Shown here piece by piece: positions 23,992 to 33,375 of a stretch of 33,397 nucleotides of DNA. Under the pieces are notes generated by a model. That model had not been told where the DNA came from, did not search any database, and saw only the letters and a list, made by a program, of their open reading frames with translations. A program made the position numbers and the translations under genes. The stretch's first letter is position 1; each line of letters starts with the position of its first letter. This DNA is from Hyphomicrobiales bacterium (lineage in GTDB: Bacteria; Pseudomonadota; Alphaproteobacteria; Rhizobiales; Rhizobiaceae): NCBI GenBank assembly GCA_900474095.1, contig UCOA01000089.1:1-33397 (forward strand), written 5' to 3'.

Positions 23992-24398
23992 ATTTCCTCC
24001 CTTAGCCGGAATGATCCAATCCCGGCAAATACCATTGGCGGACCGCCCTTCTCCCGGCGACCACCTATTTGTACCGATCTTCAAATCGTCACGACTTGTC
24101 GGGGCTCCTGCCCGATCAGGGTCCCGCGTCCCGCCAGGGGGTGCCGGATGCCTCATTTACGGTTTGTCAATTGTGCGGTTTCGCGGCGCCGATCGCTAGC
24201 CGTCCATTTCGACCGCGCAAGCGAAAGTCTTTCAAATTTTTCGAGGACAGTATCGGGAGGATTGAGGTCTGTTTGGCGGGAAGCAACGGTCCATTTTGAC
24301 CAGACGATGGCGATATGCGATCGAAAGCGCAGGTTCTTCCTGCATTGCCGCAAGATCATCTTGTTTGCCATTGCGGTAAAGTCAAGCGCCGGAAACTC
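23992..24398 (-). promoter_or_regulatory. Long 5' region of the purine permease gene
   Basis: About 400 bp without a gene. It contains CTTTCAAATTTTTCG at 24229-24243, shared with the uraH/puuE promoter. Nearer the gene, two adjacent hairpins can form: TCGGG/CCCGA (24099-24103, 24111-24115) and CAAATCG/CGACTTG (24082-24088, 24092-24098; one G-U pair). A structured leader is possible, but I do not recognise a known purine riboswitch core here. Confidence 0.4.
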
Positions 24399-24845
24399 TC
24401 AACTCCGTTCGATGTCGCGCCGAAGGACAATCGACGTGGTGAGGTCTTCGACGTTATCGAGTGTCGCTACTTCGTTTCTCAGTTCGTTGAGCGCATTGAT
24501 CGACCCGACCTCGACCTCGACGACGAGATCGAGGTGACCGCTGACGGAGGAGACTTTTCGCACCGTGGAAAATCCCGCTAGCTGGTCCAGCACGCCGATC
24601 GACGGGGTGCGCTTCAGCGTCAGGAGCAGGAAGGCCTGGATCTGCCCCTCCTCCAACTGGCCGATATCGGCCCGGTAGCCGCGGATGATGCCCGACTTCT
24701 CGAGCCGGCTGACCCGCTCCGTCGTGGCGCTTCTGGAGAGTCCGATCCGCCCCGCCAGTGACTTCATCGGGATGCGTGCTTCCCGCGACAGGATGCTAAG
24801 GATGGTCCGGTCGATCGCGTCCGTGTCCTGCATGATTCCGCTCAT
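24399..24845 (-). CDS. Lrp/AsnC-family transcriptional regulator
   Basis: The 148-residue protein has an N-terminal helix-turn-helix (residues 8-55; DAIDRTILSILSREARIPMKSLAGRIGLSRSATTERVSRLEKSGIIRGY) and an AsnC/RAM ligand domain (about 70-140; IQAFLLLTLKR, VSSVSGHLDLVVEVEVGSINALNELRNEVATL, TTSIVLRRD). Starts at 24845 or 24833 are both possible. It is divergent from the kinase/M23/aminotransferase gene, across a strong multi-half-site palindrome. Lrp-family members next to amino-acid-metabolism genes usually respond to the substrate or product amino acid, so it probably controls the divergent gene. Confidence 0.92.
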   Translation of the reverse strand: MSGIMQDTDAIDRTILSILSREARIPMKSLAGRIGLSRSATTERVSRLEKSGIIRGYRADIGQLEEGQIQAFLLLTLKRTPSIGVLDQLAGFSTVRKVSSVSGHLDLVVEVEVGSINALNELRNEVATLDNVEDLTTSIVLRRDIERS

Positions 24846-24878
24846 CGCTGCTGCCGACAAGATGACGGTTATTATAAA

Positions 24879-24908
24879 CATTATGCCGGTGCAATCGGCA
24901 TAATGCCG
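24879..24908. promoter_or_regulatory. Lrp/AsnC operator candidate
   Basis: CATTATGCCG (24879-24888) and CGGCATAATG (24896-24905) are a perfect 10-bp inverted repeat with a 7-bp spacer. The right arm also reads as its own palindrome CGGCATAATGCCG (24896-24908), giving three related half-sites. It lies between the divergent Lrp gene and the triple-domain gene, and overlaps an AT-rich TTATTATAAA block. Lrp family octamers often bind such repeated half-sites. Confidence 0.6.
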
Positions 24909-24957
24909 GATGCACGCTACCCATCCGCGTGCAACTCTGATCGGCAGAGGGCACCCG

Positions 24958-27900
24958 ATGAACGATATGCTGAAGACTACACCCGATTTTTCGATCGAGC
25001 AGGCAAAGCTTTTGCTGGCCGAGCACTATGGCCTCGACGGCACGCTGTCGCCGCTCGACAGCGAGCGAGACCAGAATTTCAAGGTTCTGACCAGGGGCGG
25101 CGAAACCTATATCCTGAAAGTCGTCAATGCCGCCGAGCCATTGGTGGAGAGCGAATTCCAGACGGCGCTTCTGGAGCATATCGGTGCGTACGCGCCGGAC
25201 CTTCCCGTTCCGCATATCCGCCAGACCGTTTCAGGTGCCAGCCTCGCCGAAGCGACGAACGGGCATGGCGTTCGCCATCTGCTACGGCTCGTCGTCTGGG
25301 TGCCGGGCGTACCGCTTGCCCAGACGCGACGCAACGACGCGGCCCTGGAATCGCTTGGGGGTCTGCTCGGCCGTTTCGATGCTTCGCTGAAAGGCTTCAT
25401 GCACCCCGGCGCCTTGCGTGAACTCGACTGGAATCTTCGCAATGCCGGCCGATCCGCCGAAAGGCTCCACCATATTGCCGATGCGCACGACCGCGTGCTG
25501 CTTGAACGGTTTCTTGCCCGCTTCGAAACCAGGGTCGTGCCGATGCTTCCGAAGCTGCGCTCGGCGGTCATCCATAACGACGCCAATGACTGGAACGTGC
25601 TCGTCGACGGCGCCGATCACGATCGCATCGCCGGCGTCATCGATTTCGGTGATGCACTTTATGGGCCGGTGATTGCCGAGATCGCGATTGCCGCCGCCTA
25701 TGCCGGTCTCGATCATGCAGATCCGATCGGTGCTGCCGCTTTGATCGCGCGCGGTTTTCACGCGGAGTATCCGCTGCTGGAAGAAGAAATAGGTCTCCTC
25801 TTTGATCTGATCGCCATGCGGCTGGTGACCTCGGTGACGATCTCGGCCTCCCGCCGCGCCCATACCGACGGGAACCCCTATCTCGCCATCAGCGAGAAAC
25901 CGGCCTGGACCCTGCTACGCAAGCTTGACGCCATGAACCCGCGCTTTGCCACGGCGATCCTTCGCCAAGCCTGCGGTTTCGAGGCCGTGCCGGGCGCGCG
26001 GACTGTAGCACGGTGGATCGCCGAGAACCGCAAGACGTTGCACCCTTTGCTCGATAGGCCGGCGGCCACCTATCCGGCCGATCTCGTGCCCTATGGTGAT
26101 CCCGCGCACCCGATGACGGTGAAATCCGCCAGCGAGCGGCCGCACGAGGCGCAGGCGACCTGGGAAGACCACTGCCGCGAACGCGGCGTCGACCTCGGCA
26201 TCGGTCCCTGGGGCGAGGCGCGCACGGTCTATTCCGGCGAGATGTTCGTGTCCAGGCTGATCGACAACACGCGCCGCACCCGCCATCTCGGTCTCGATCT
26301 CTTCATGGCTGCCGGCACCAGGGTCTACACGCCAGTGGCCGCCACCGTCGTCAGCGTCGAGATCGAAAAGGAGCCACTCGGATACGGCTGCCTGATCGCG
26401 CTTCGTCACGAGCCGGCGGGCGGCCCGGCCTTTATCACGCTGTGGGGGCACCTTTCCCACGCAGCGCTCGATCGGTTGAAACCCGGTGACCGCCTGGAAG
26501 CTGGAGCATTGGTGGGCGAGATGGGCGCTCCAGACGAAAACGGCGGCTGGGCGCCGCACCTGCACCTGCAGATTTCCACCGATACCAGCCTTTCCGCGAC
26601 CGAAATTCTCGGCGTTGGCGAGGAGCGCTATCTCGATGTCTGGGCCGAACTGTTCCCGGATGCACGCACGTTCGCCGGTCTTGCGCCGGAGTTTTACGAG
26701 CAAAAAGGCCGGTCTCATCAAGAAATCGTCAAGCGCCGCAAGGAACTGCTGCTGCCGAACCTGTCGATCTCCTATGACAAGCCGATCAAGTTCGTCCGCG
26801 GCGAAGGCGTCTGGCTGATCGACGATCGCGGTCGGGCTTATCTCGACTGCTTCAACAATGTCTGCCACATCGGCCATGCACATCCGGCGGTGGTCGAGGC
26901 CATGGCGAAGCAGGCCGCGACGCTCAATACCAATACGCGCTATCTGCATGACAACATCGTTGCCTATGCCGAGCGGCTGACGGCGACTATGCCCAAGGAA
27001 TTATCGGTTGCCGGCTTCGTCAATAGCGGCTCGGAGGCTAACAGCCTGGCGTTGCGCCTGATGCGCGCCCATACCGGCCGCGAGAACGCGATCGTACTCG
27101 ACTGGGCCTATCACGGCACAACGCAGGAACTGATCGACATCAGCCCCTACAAGTTCCAACGCAAGGGCGGCAAGGGACAGAGGCCGCATATTCATGTCGC
27201 GCCGGTTCCCGACAGCTATCGTGCCGCGGCCGATTGGCCGGTCGAGGAACACGGCAAACGCTTTGCCGAGCATGTAGCCGAGCTGATCACCGCGATGCGG
27301 GCGAAGGGAGATGCGCCCTCCTTTTTCATTGCTGAATCCATTCCGAGCATCGCCGGCCAGGTGTTCCTGCCGGACGGATACCTTAGAGAAGTCTACCGCA
27401 TGGTACGCGAGGCAGGAGGCGTCTGCATCGCGGACGAGGTGCAGGTCGGGTTTGGCCGGGTCGGCAGCCATTGGTGGGCCTTCGAGACGCAAGGGGTCGT
27501 GCCCGACATCGTCACCATGGGCAAGCCGATCGGCGACGGACATCCGCTGGCAGCCGTCGTCACGACGCGGGACATCGCCGACAGTTTCGACAACGGCATG
27601 GAATATTTCAACACATTCGGCGGAAACCCGGTGTCCTGCGCCGTCGGGCTTGCCGTCCTCGATGTTATCGAGGGCGATGACCTGCGCCGCAACGCGCTTA
27701 AGGTGGGCAATTACCTGATAGCCGGTTTTCGGGCGATGCAGGACCGCTTCGAAGCGATCGGCGACGTACGTGGCATGGGGCTCTTTCTCGGTATCGAACT
27801 GGTAAAGGATCGAAAGACCAAGGCTCCCGCCACCGAATTCGCCAGGGCCGTCTCGAACGGTGCACGGCAGCGCGGCGTACTGATGGGAACCGAGGGGCCG

Positions 27901-28026
27901 CACGACAACGTCCTCAAGATGCGGCCGCCGATGATCTTCTCGCGGCGGGACGCAAACCATCTGCTGGCCGTTCTCGAAGAGACATTCGAGGCTTTAACCG
28001 CCAAGGGCTGGGCCAAAAGCATATGA
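24958..28026 (+). CDS. Trifunctional-looking fusion: aminoglycoside-phosphotransferase-like kinase, M23 domain, class III aminotransferase
   Basis: This 1022-residue protein joins three domains. Residues 1-340 are a kinase of the APH/choline-kinase fold (H206-N-D208 in [14 protein letters not shown], then [10 protein letters not shown]). Residues 410-575 form an M23/LytM-like domain with its metal motifs, H443-x3-D447 (RHLGLDLF) and H534-x-H536 (APHLHLQI). Residues 590-1020 are a PLP class III aminotransferase with [23 protein letters not shown] and PLP lysine K856 in [12 protein letters not shown]. There is no signal peptide. In animals the hydroxylysine kinase and phospholyase are separate proteins of the first and third domain types; here they may act in sequence on an amino alcohol or hydroxy amino acid. 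The ATG at 24958 with GAGGG upstream is preferred over 24910. Confidence 0.9.
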   Translation: MNDMLKTTPDFSIEQAKLLLAEHYGLDGTLSPLDSERDQNFKVLTRGGETYILKVVNAAEPLVESEFQTALLEHIGAYAPDLPVPHIRQTVSGASLAEATNGHGVRHLLRLVVWVPGVPLAQTRRNDAALESLGGLLGRFDASLKGFMHPGALRELDWNLRNAGRSAERLHHIADAHDRVLLERFLARFETRVVPMLPKLRSAVIHNDANDWNVLVDGADHDRIAGVIDFGDALYGPVIAEIAIAAAYAGLDHADPIGAAALIARGFHAEYPLLEEEIGLLFDLIAMRLVTSVTISASRRAHTDGNPYLAISEKPAWTLLRKLDAMNPRFATAILRQACGFEAVPGARTVARWIAENRKTLHPLLDRPAATYPADLVPYGDPAHPMTVKSASERPHEAQATWEDHCRERGVDLGIGPWGEARTVYSGEMFVSRLIDNTRRTRHLGLDLFMAAGTRVYTPVAATVVSVEIEKEPLGYGCLIALRHEPAGGPAFITLWGHLSHAALDRLKPGDRLEAGALVGEMGAPDENGGWAPHLHLQISTDTSLSATEILGVGEERYLDVWAELFPDARTFAGLAPEFYEQKGRSHQEIVKRRKELLLPNLSISYDKPIKFVRGEGVWLIDDRGRAYLDCFNNVCHIGHAHPAVVEAMAKQAATLNTNTRYLHDNIVAYAERLTATMPKELSVAGFVNSGSEANSLALRLMRAHTGRENAIVLDWAYHGTTQELIDISPYKFQRKGGKGQRPHIHVAPVPDSYRAAADWPVEEHGKRFAEHVAELITAMRAKGDAPSFFIAESIPSIAGQVFLPDGYLREVYRMVREAGGVCIADEVQVGFGRVGSHWWAFETQGVVPDIVTMGKPIGDGHPLAAVVTTRDIADSFDNGMEYFNTFGGNPVSCAVGLAVLDVIEGDDLRRNALKVGNYLIAGFRAMQDRFEAIGDVRGMGLFLGIELVKDRKTKAPATEFARAVSNGARQRGVLMGTEGPHDNVLKMRPPMIFSRRDANHLLAVLEETFEALTAKGWAKSI

Positions 28027-28116
28027 AAGTGAAACGAAAAATGGCGGGATATGCCGCCGGGCGGCAGACGCGCGCCTTGTGCGCCGACGAGATTGCTGCG
28101 CGAAGACGCAGAAACG

Positions 28117-28272
28117 AAAAAGCCTGCCGCGGGAGGAGGTGCGGCAGGCTTTCAAATAGAACCGAACAGCGACTGGGAGGAGGAGTGTCGCCATTCCGCG
28201 AGTGCCCTTTGGGAGGAGGAGTAAGGACACTCGCAATCGAAGCTTTGCGGGAGGAGGTGCATCGCTTCGATG
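28117..28272 (-). ncRNA. Cuckoo/alpha-r14-like sRNA with four CCUCCUCCC hairpin loops
   Basis: On the minus strand, four consecutive hairpins each expose CCTCCTCCC in the loop. Stems are ATCGAAGC/GCTTCGAT (28236-28243, 28264-28271), GCGAGTG/CACTCGC plus CCTT/AAGG (28198-28234), GCGAC/GTCGC (28169-28191) and a 12-bp stem AAAGCCTGCCGC/GCGGCAGGCTTT (28119-28130, 28141-28152). The last is followed by five T's and works as an intrinsic terminator. A TATAGT box at 28283-28278 would place the transcript start near 28271, right at the first hairpin. The loops are anti-Shine-Dalgarno sequences, the hallmark of alphaproteobacterial cuckoo (CcsR) and alpha-r14 RNAs. A 3'-UTR origin from the RND transcript is an alternative. 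Confidence 0.75.
28119..28152 (-). terminator. Intrinsic terminator of the sRNA array
   Basis: A perfect 12-bp stem with a 10-base loop is followed on the minus strand by TTTTTCG. On the plus strand only three T's follow (GGCTTTCAAA), so it is a weaker terminator for the upstream triple-domain gene, which ends at 28026. Confidence 0.75.
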
Positions 28273-28410
28273 ATTTGACTATACACGGATTCCGCTCAAA
28301 TAGTAGGCAGTATTTTGCAGAGCAGCCATGCGCTATGCGCGTAGCGGATGGCTTGACCGGCCGTAAACCGATTGAACCCCGCGGAAAACGAATAGCTGCT
28401 TTCCATGGAG

Positions 28411-31400
28411 TTATTCGGCCGCCAGTGACGCCGGATAGATCTCTTGCGGCTCCTGCTCTTCCTTCGCATCCATTGGCTCGGCGGTGAGTTTCTTCGGCTC
28501 CTTGCCGAAGAACAGGGCGTAACCTGCCGGCAGCACGAGGATCGTCAGCACGGTAGCGACGAGGATACCGCCCATCATGGCAAAGGCGAGCGGCCCCCAG
28601 AAGACGCCGCGGGAGATCGGGATCAGCGCCAGCACGGCCGTCATTGCCGTCAGCACGATCGGCCGGAAACGGCGCACGGCCGAGCCGATGATCGCTTCCG
28701 ACCGCTCCATGCCGGCAGCAATATCCTGGTCGATCTGATCGACGAGAATGATCGAGTTGCGCATGATGATGCCGAGCAGCGCAATGACACCGAGGATGGC
28801 GACGAAGCCGAAGGGCGCGCCGCTGATCAGAAGCGCTGCAGCCGCACCGATGATGCCGAGCGGGCCGGTCGCCAGGACCAGCATTGCCTTGCCGAAGTGC
28901 TGGAGCTGGATCATCAACAGCACGACGATGACGGCAAGCATGACGGGTGCCTTGTCGGCGATCGATTGCTGGCTTTCGGCCGAATCTTCGGCACCGCCCT
29001 GGATCTCGACCGTATAGCCCGGTGCCAGATTATCGCGCAGCGGCTTCAGGTCGGCATACATCTTCATCGCCACGTCGTTCGGCTGCACGCCGTCCGGCAA
29101 GGTGGCGCGCACGGTAATCGTCGGCAGGCGGTTGCGGCGCCATTCGATGCCCTGTTCGAGAACCGGGACAACCTTGGCGACCTGCGACAAGGGCACGAAA
29201 CCGCCGAAATCCGTCGGGATGTAGACCGAATCCACGGCCGACAGCAGGTGACGGCTCGTCTCCGGCTCACGGGCAACGATAGAAACGGTTTCCTCGCCGT
29301 CGCGGAAATCATCGAGCGGCGCGCCAGTCATCGACGCCTGCAGCATCTGGCGAATTCGTTGCGAGGTGACGCCGAGCGCGCGGGCGCGATCCTGATCGAT
29401 CACCAGCTTCATGGCAGGCACGGGCTCCAGCCAGTCGTCGTGGATGGCGCCGAGCTGCGGATTTTCGGCAAATTTTGCCTTCACTTCGTCGGCGATCTTG
29501 CGGACCTCGGCACGATCCTGACCCATCACGCGCATCTGGACAGGCCAGCCGGTCGGGGGGCCGAGGAACAGGCGATCGACCTTGCTGCGGATCGACGGGA
29601 AGTCGGCAGCAAGGATACCCCGCAGCTTGACGATCAGCCGCTCGCGGGCCGGTTCGTCATTGGCCATGACGAGAAGCTGGGCAAAGTTCGGATTGCGCAG
29701 CTGCTGGTCGAGCGGCAGGAAGAAGCGCGGCGCCCCCTCGCCGATATAGGTGGCGATGAACTTCTTGTCCTCGTCGTCCATCATCTTCGCTTCAAGCGCC
29801 TTGGCCTGCGCCTCCACTTGCTTGATGCTGGTGCCTTCCGGCAGCCACAGATCGACGAGGATTTCGGGCCTTGAGGACTGCGGGAAGAAGTTCTTCGGAA
29901 TGAACTGGAAGGCCCATAGGCTGGTGGCGAAGGTAACGAGCGTCAGCGCAAGCACGATGATACGGTGGCGCACGGCCCAGCCGACAGTGGCGCGCAGGCG
30001 GCGGTAGAAGTGCGTATCGAAAACGTCGTGGTGCTCCCCGGCATGATGGCGCTGCTTGAGGATCATGTGGCCGAGCCAAGGCGTGAAATAGACTGCCACG
30101 AACCAGGAGACGACCAGCGCGATCCCGACGACGTAGAACAGCGATCGAACATATTCGCCGGCGGTCGAGGCTGCAAAACCGACGGGGATGAAGCCGGCGG
30201 TAGTGATCAGCGTGCCGGTCAGCATCGGGAATGCCGTCGAGGTATAGGCGAAGCTCGCTGCGTCGACCTTGTGCAGCCCCTCCTCGAGTTTGCGTTCCAT
30301 CATCTCGACCACGATCATCGCGTCATCGACGAGCAGGCCGAGCGCGATGATGAGGGCGCCGAGCGAAATGCGCTGCAGGTCGATGCCGAGTTCATACATG
30401 ATCGCAAAGGTGGCGGCGAGCACGAGCGGGATGGCAATGGCGATTACCAGGCCGGAGCGCCAGCCGATCGACAGGAAGGAGACAACCAGGACGATGACCA
30501 GCGCTTCGCCGAGCGCTTTCATGAACTCGTTGACCGCCTCGGTCACCACTTCCGGCTGGTTGGCAATCTGATCGACCTTGACGCCGTAGGGCAGCGCGGA
30601 TTCGAAACGCTTGTAGGTATCCTCGACGGCGGCACCGACGTCGGTAACCTTGAAGCCCTTGGCCATCACGATGCCGAGCTGAACACTGTCCTCGCCATTG
30701 AAGCGGTATTTGCGCTGATAGGGATCTTCGAGCCCGGATGAGACGGTGGCGATATCGCCGAGACGGGTGACCTGATCGCCGGCCCTTAGCCGCAGTTCGC
30801 GAATATCCGATGGCTTGGTCACGCCGCCGTCCACGGCAATCCGGACGGACCGGGTTCCGGTATCGACGGAACCCGCCGGATCGACATTGTTCTGGCCCTT
30901 GATGGCATTCTGAACATCGGTCAGCGTCAGACCGCGCGTGGCGAGCAGCTTGGAGGAGATGTCGATATAGATCTTCTCCGGCTGGTCGCCGATGATGACG
31001 GCCTTCTCGACGCCGGGCGTCGTCAGGAGCATGTCACGCGCCTGGATGGCGAACGTCTTCAGCTCCGGATAGCTGTAGCCGTCACCGCTCAGCGAGTGCA
31101 ACGTGATGAAGGTATCGCCGAACTCATCGTTGAAATAGGGACCAAGCAGGCCTTGCGGCAGCTCGTTTTCGATATCCCCGACCTTTTTGCGGACCTGATA
31201 GAAGGCGTCGGCAACCTGCTCCGCGTTGGTGTCGCCCTCGACCTGCAGCGTGATGATGGCGCTGCCTGGGCGGGTGTATGAGCGGACGAAATCGAGATGC
31301 GGCGTTTCCTGCAGCTTGCGCTCGATCTTGTTGACGACCTGGTCTTCCATCTCCTCAATTGAGGCGCCCGGCCAGATCGCCTGCACGACCATGACGCGGA

Positions 31401-31554
31401 AGGTGAAATCCGGGTCCTCCTTCTGGCCCATGCGCAGCAGGCCCAAGGTGCCGGTGATGAGGATCAGGCCGAACAGGAAGCGCGCGATGCTCGGATGCTC
31501 GATCGCCCAGCGGGAGAGGTTGAAGGACTGCTTTTGATCGGTGGAAATGTTCAT
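28411..31554 (-). CDS. RND efflux transporter permease (AcrB-type)
   Basis: The 1047-residue inner-membrane pump has the RND duplication. It opens with NLSRWAIEHPSIARFLFGLILITGTLGLLRMGQKEDPDF. The paired proton-relay Asp residues occur in LGLLVDDAMIVVEMMERKLEEG. The second half has GIIALLGIIMRNSIILVDQID and FRPIVLTAMTAVLALIPI. Length fits the family. The start at 31554 (MNISTDQKQSFN) is chosen; a TTG at 31578 is less likely. The stop of the adaptor gene is 31 bp upstream, so tetR-adaptor-pump form one operon. A long plus-strand frame opposite it is a shadow. The exported compound is unknown; the closest families include multidrug and solvent pumps. Confidence 0.95.
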   Translation of the reverse strand: MNISTDQKQSFNLSRWAIEHPSIARFLFGLILITGTLGLLRMGQKEDPDFTFRVMVVQAIWPGASIEEMEDQVVNKIERKLQETPHLDFVRSYTRPGSAIITLQVEGDTNAEQVADAFYQVRKKVGDIENELPQGLLGPYFNDEFGDTFITLHSLSGDGYSYPELKTFAIQARDMLLTTPGVEKAVIIGDQPEKIYIDISSKLLATRGLTLTDVQNAIKGQNNVDPAGSVDTGTRSVRIAVDGGVTKPSDIRELRLRAGDQVTRLGDIATVSSGLEDPYQRKYRFNGEDSVQLGIVMAKGFKVTDVGAAVEDTYKRFESALPYGVKVDQIANQPEVVTEAVNEFMKALGEALVIVLVVSFLSIGWRSGLVIAIAIPLVLAATFAIMYELGIDLQRISLGALIIALGLLVDDAMIVVEMMERKLEEGLHKVDAASFAYTSTAFPMLTGTLITTAGFIPVGFAASTAGEYVRSLFYVVGIALVVSWFVAVYFTPWLGHMILKQRHHAGEHHDVFDTHFYRRLRATVGWAVRHRIIVLALTLVTFATSLWAFQFIPKNFFPQSSRPEILVDLWLPEGTSIKQVEAQAKALEAKMMDDEDKKFIATYIGEGAPRFFLPLDQQLRNPNFAQLLVMANDEPARERLIVKLRGILAADFPSIRSKVDRLFLGPPTGWPVQMRVMGQDRAEVRKIADEVKAKFAENPQLGAIHDDWLEPVPAMKLVIDQDRARALGVTSQRIRQMLQASMTGAPLDDFRDGEETVSIVAREPETSRHLLSAVDSVYIPTDFGGFVPLSQVAKVVPVLEQGIEWRRNRLPTITVRATLPDGVQPNDVAMKMYADLKPLRDNLAPGYTVEIQGGAEDSAESQQSIADKAPVMLAVIVVLLMIQLQHFGKAMLVLATGPLGIIGAAAALLISGAPFGFVAILGVIALLGIIMRNSIILVDQIDQDIAAGMERSEAIIGSAVRRFRPIVLTAMTAVLALIPISRGVFWGPLAFAMMGGILVATVLTILVLPAGYALFFGKEPKKLTAEPMDAKEEQEPQEIYPASLAAE

Positions 31555-31585
31555 CGGCTTCGTTCCGTTCTCGATCAAACCAGGT

Positions 31586-32719
31586 TCAACGCGTCAGGGT
31601 GGCGGTATCGGCCAAGGCCGACTTCTGGCCTGTCGCGCCATCGAGCTTCACTTTCAGCCCCTCCGTCATGAACTGCGTCCCTGCGGAAACCACGATATCG
31701 CCGGGCTTCAACCCTTCGGCGACGCGCACGCCGTCACCGACGAAATCGGCGATCTTGACCGCGCGGGAATGCACGGTCGCAACCGTGCGGTCGACCGTCC
31801 AGACGATCGGCTGATCATCCTTCTTTGCCAGAGCGCTTAACGGGATGGAAACAAGCTGGCGCATGCTGTCGGCGGAGGCTTCGATATTGGCGGTCATGCC
31901 AAGCAGGACCTTGGGGTCGTTTGGCAGGCTAATGCGGACGGCGAACGTGCGCGACTGCGGATCGGCGCTGCCTGCCACTTCACGGACCCTGCCATGCAGC
32001 GTCAGGGCGGCGTCGGACCAGAAGCTGGCCTTCACGGTCTTTCCTGGTCGGAACTGGGCGATGTCCAGTTCCGGCACGGCCACGAGAATTTCCTTTTCGC
32101 CGTCGACCGCGACCGTCACGACCGGGGTACCCGAACCCACGACCTGGCCGACATCGGCATTGATGGCGGTGACGATGCCATTCTGGTCGGATTTCAGATC
32201 GGTGTAGCTGACCTGATTTCTTGCCTGATCGAGAGCCGAGCGGGCTGAATCGCGGGTGGCAACCGCCTGGTCATAGCTCAGCTGAGCCTGTTCCAGCTGC
32301 GACTTCGGCGAGACGTTCTTGGCAAAGAGCTGTTCGGCGCGGTTGCGGGCCAGCTCTGTGGTCTCGACCTGCCGTTCGGCCGCATCGAGGCTCGCTTGGG
32401 CGCTGCGCACGGAAAGCTCATAGTCCGCGGCATCGATCCGCGCGAGAAAATCGCCGGACTTGACCCTCTGGCCGACATCGACGAGGCGCTGGCTGATCTT
32501 GCCATTGATACGGAAACCGAGGTTCATTTCGACGCGGGCACGCACCGAACCGGAGTAGTTGAGTGTGCGGGTGTCACTCGTCTGCGCGATCTCGATCACC
32601 TTAACCGGGCGCAGGATTTCCCTGGTCTCGGCCTTGTCATCCGAGCAGGCGGCGAGTGTAAGGAGCGCGGCAGCCAGAAAGGTGTAGGAAGGTACCCGGG
32701 TAGGACTGATCGACGACAT
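31586..32719 (-). CDS. RND periplasmic adaptor lipoprotein (membrane fusion protein)
   Basis: The 377-residue protein has a lipoprotein signal peptide (SYTFLAAALLTLAACSDDK, lipid Cys at about residue 25). The adaptor layout follows: beta-barrel/lipoyl halves (VEMNLGFRINGKISQRLVDVGQRVKSGDFLARIDAADY and GIVTAINADVGQVVGSGTPVVTVA) and a coiled-coil hairpin (ASLDAAERQVETTELARNRAEQLFAKNVSPKSQLEQAQLSYDQAVATRDSARSALDQARNQ). It links the RND pump to an outer-membrane channel, which is not encoded in this window. The ATG at 32719 follows AGGA by 8 bases. It is 53 bp after the TetR gene, with a small GC hairpin between them. Confidence 0.94.
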   Translation of the reverse strand: MSSISPTRVPSYTFLAAALLTLAACSDDKAETREILRPVKVIEIAQTSDTRTLNYSGSVRARVEMNLGFRINGKISQRLVDVGQRVKSGDFLARIDAADYELSVRSAQASLDAAERQVETTELARNRAEQLFAKNVSPKSQLEQAQLSYDQAVATRDSARSALDQARNQVSYTDLKSDQNGIVTAINADVGQVVGSGTPVVTVAVDGEKEILVAVPELDIAQFRPGKTVKASFWSDAALTLHGRVREVAGSADPQSRTFAVRISLPNDPKVLLGMTANIEASADSMRQLVSIPLSALAKKDDQPIVWTVDRTVATVHSRAVKIADFVGDGVRVAEGLKPGDIVVSAGTQFMTEGLKVKLDGATGQKSALADTATLTR

Positions 32720-32754
32720 TTTCTTAATCCTGAAAAACAAACAATTTAAAAGAT

Positions 32755-32770
32755 GCCGGCGTGCGCCGGC
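32755..32770 (-). terminator. Small GC hairpin between tetR and adaptor gene
   Basis: GCCGGC (32755-32760) and GCCGGC (32765-32770) flank GTGC, giving a 6-bp stem. On the minus strand it is followed by ATCTTTTAAAT. It could be a partial terminator that lowers read-through from tetR into the efflux genes. The T-run is short and interrupted. Confidence 0.4.
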
Positions 32771-32772
32771 GT

Positions 32773-33375
32773 TTACCTCAAGGCTTTGATTGCAAATTCG
32801 ACGAGCTCTTCCGGCGTTGCCCGGTTCCCTTTGCTGAGACACTGCGCCACCATCTGCGGATGGCACAGGTTGACGGTGGCGGCCGCGAAGCAGCGGGAAG
32901 CAACGGCGGGGTCCTGTTCGGCAAATTCGCCGGCCTGGATGCCTTGCCGGATAATCTCTTCGATAAGTTCACCCACACGGTCGATATGCTTTTCGATGAC
33001 ATGCCAGTCGCGCTCGATGGCAACAACGACCATTTCATGCACTTTTTCCTGATCGAGCATGGCCGTCAGAACAAGCTGATGCTGCGTATAGAGATGCCGG
33101 CGCAAGCGATCGGCGGCACTGATCGGCAGACGGGAGATTTCAAGGGCCTGCTGATAGCTGCCCGCGAGCATGCGACCGCACAGGGCCTGATGGATTTCCG
33201 TTTTGGAAGCAAAGAAGCGGTAGATATTGGCCGGCGACATGCCGAGATCACGCGCCACATCTGCGACGGTGGTCTTGGAGTAGCCATAGTGCCGGAAAAG
33301 CCGCTCCGCTGAATCGAGGATTCGGGTGATGTTTTCCTGCCGAGTGGCTTCGATAGTGTCACCTGTGTCATCCAT
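32773..33375 (-). CDS. TetR-family repressor of the efflux operon
   Basis: The 200-residue protein has an N-terminal TetR HTH (residues 12-60; RQENITRILDSAERLFRHYGYSKTTVADVARDLGMSPANIYRFFASKTEIHQAL) and an all-helical ligand domain. It lies directly upstream of the adaptor and RND genes on the same strand, so it is probably their repressor, released by a pump substrate. Only 22 bp upstream of the start are in the window, so the operator cannot be examined. Confidence 0.93.
   Translation of the reverse strand: MDDTGDTIEATRQENITRILDSAERLFRHYGYSKTTVADVARDLGMSPANIYRFFASKTEIHQALCGRMLAGSYQQALEISRLPISAADRLRRHLYTQHQLVLTAMLDQEKVHEMVVVAIERDWHVIEKHIDRVGELIEEIIRQGIQAGEFAEQDPAVASRCFAAATVNLCHPQMVAQCLSKGNRATPEELVEFAIKALR

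Noticed and set aside
23992-24160. Known purine riboswitch upstream of the permease
   Set aside because: I could not find the conserved core of the purine riboswitch; only generic hairpins are visible.
28119-28152. Terminator for the triple-domain gene on the plus strand
   Set aside because: Only three T's follow on that strand; five follow on the minus strand, so the primary role is for the minus-strand RNA.
28131-28258. GGGAGGAGG repeats as ribosome sites for small plus-strand genes
   Set aside because: No start codons at proper spacing followed by open frames; the minus-strand hairpin-loop reading explains all four copies.
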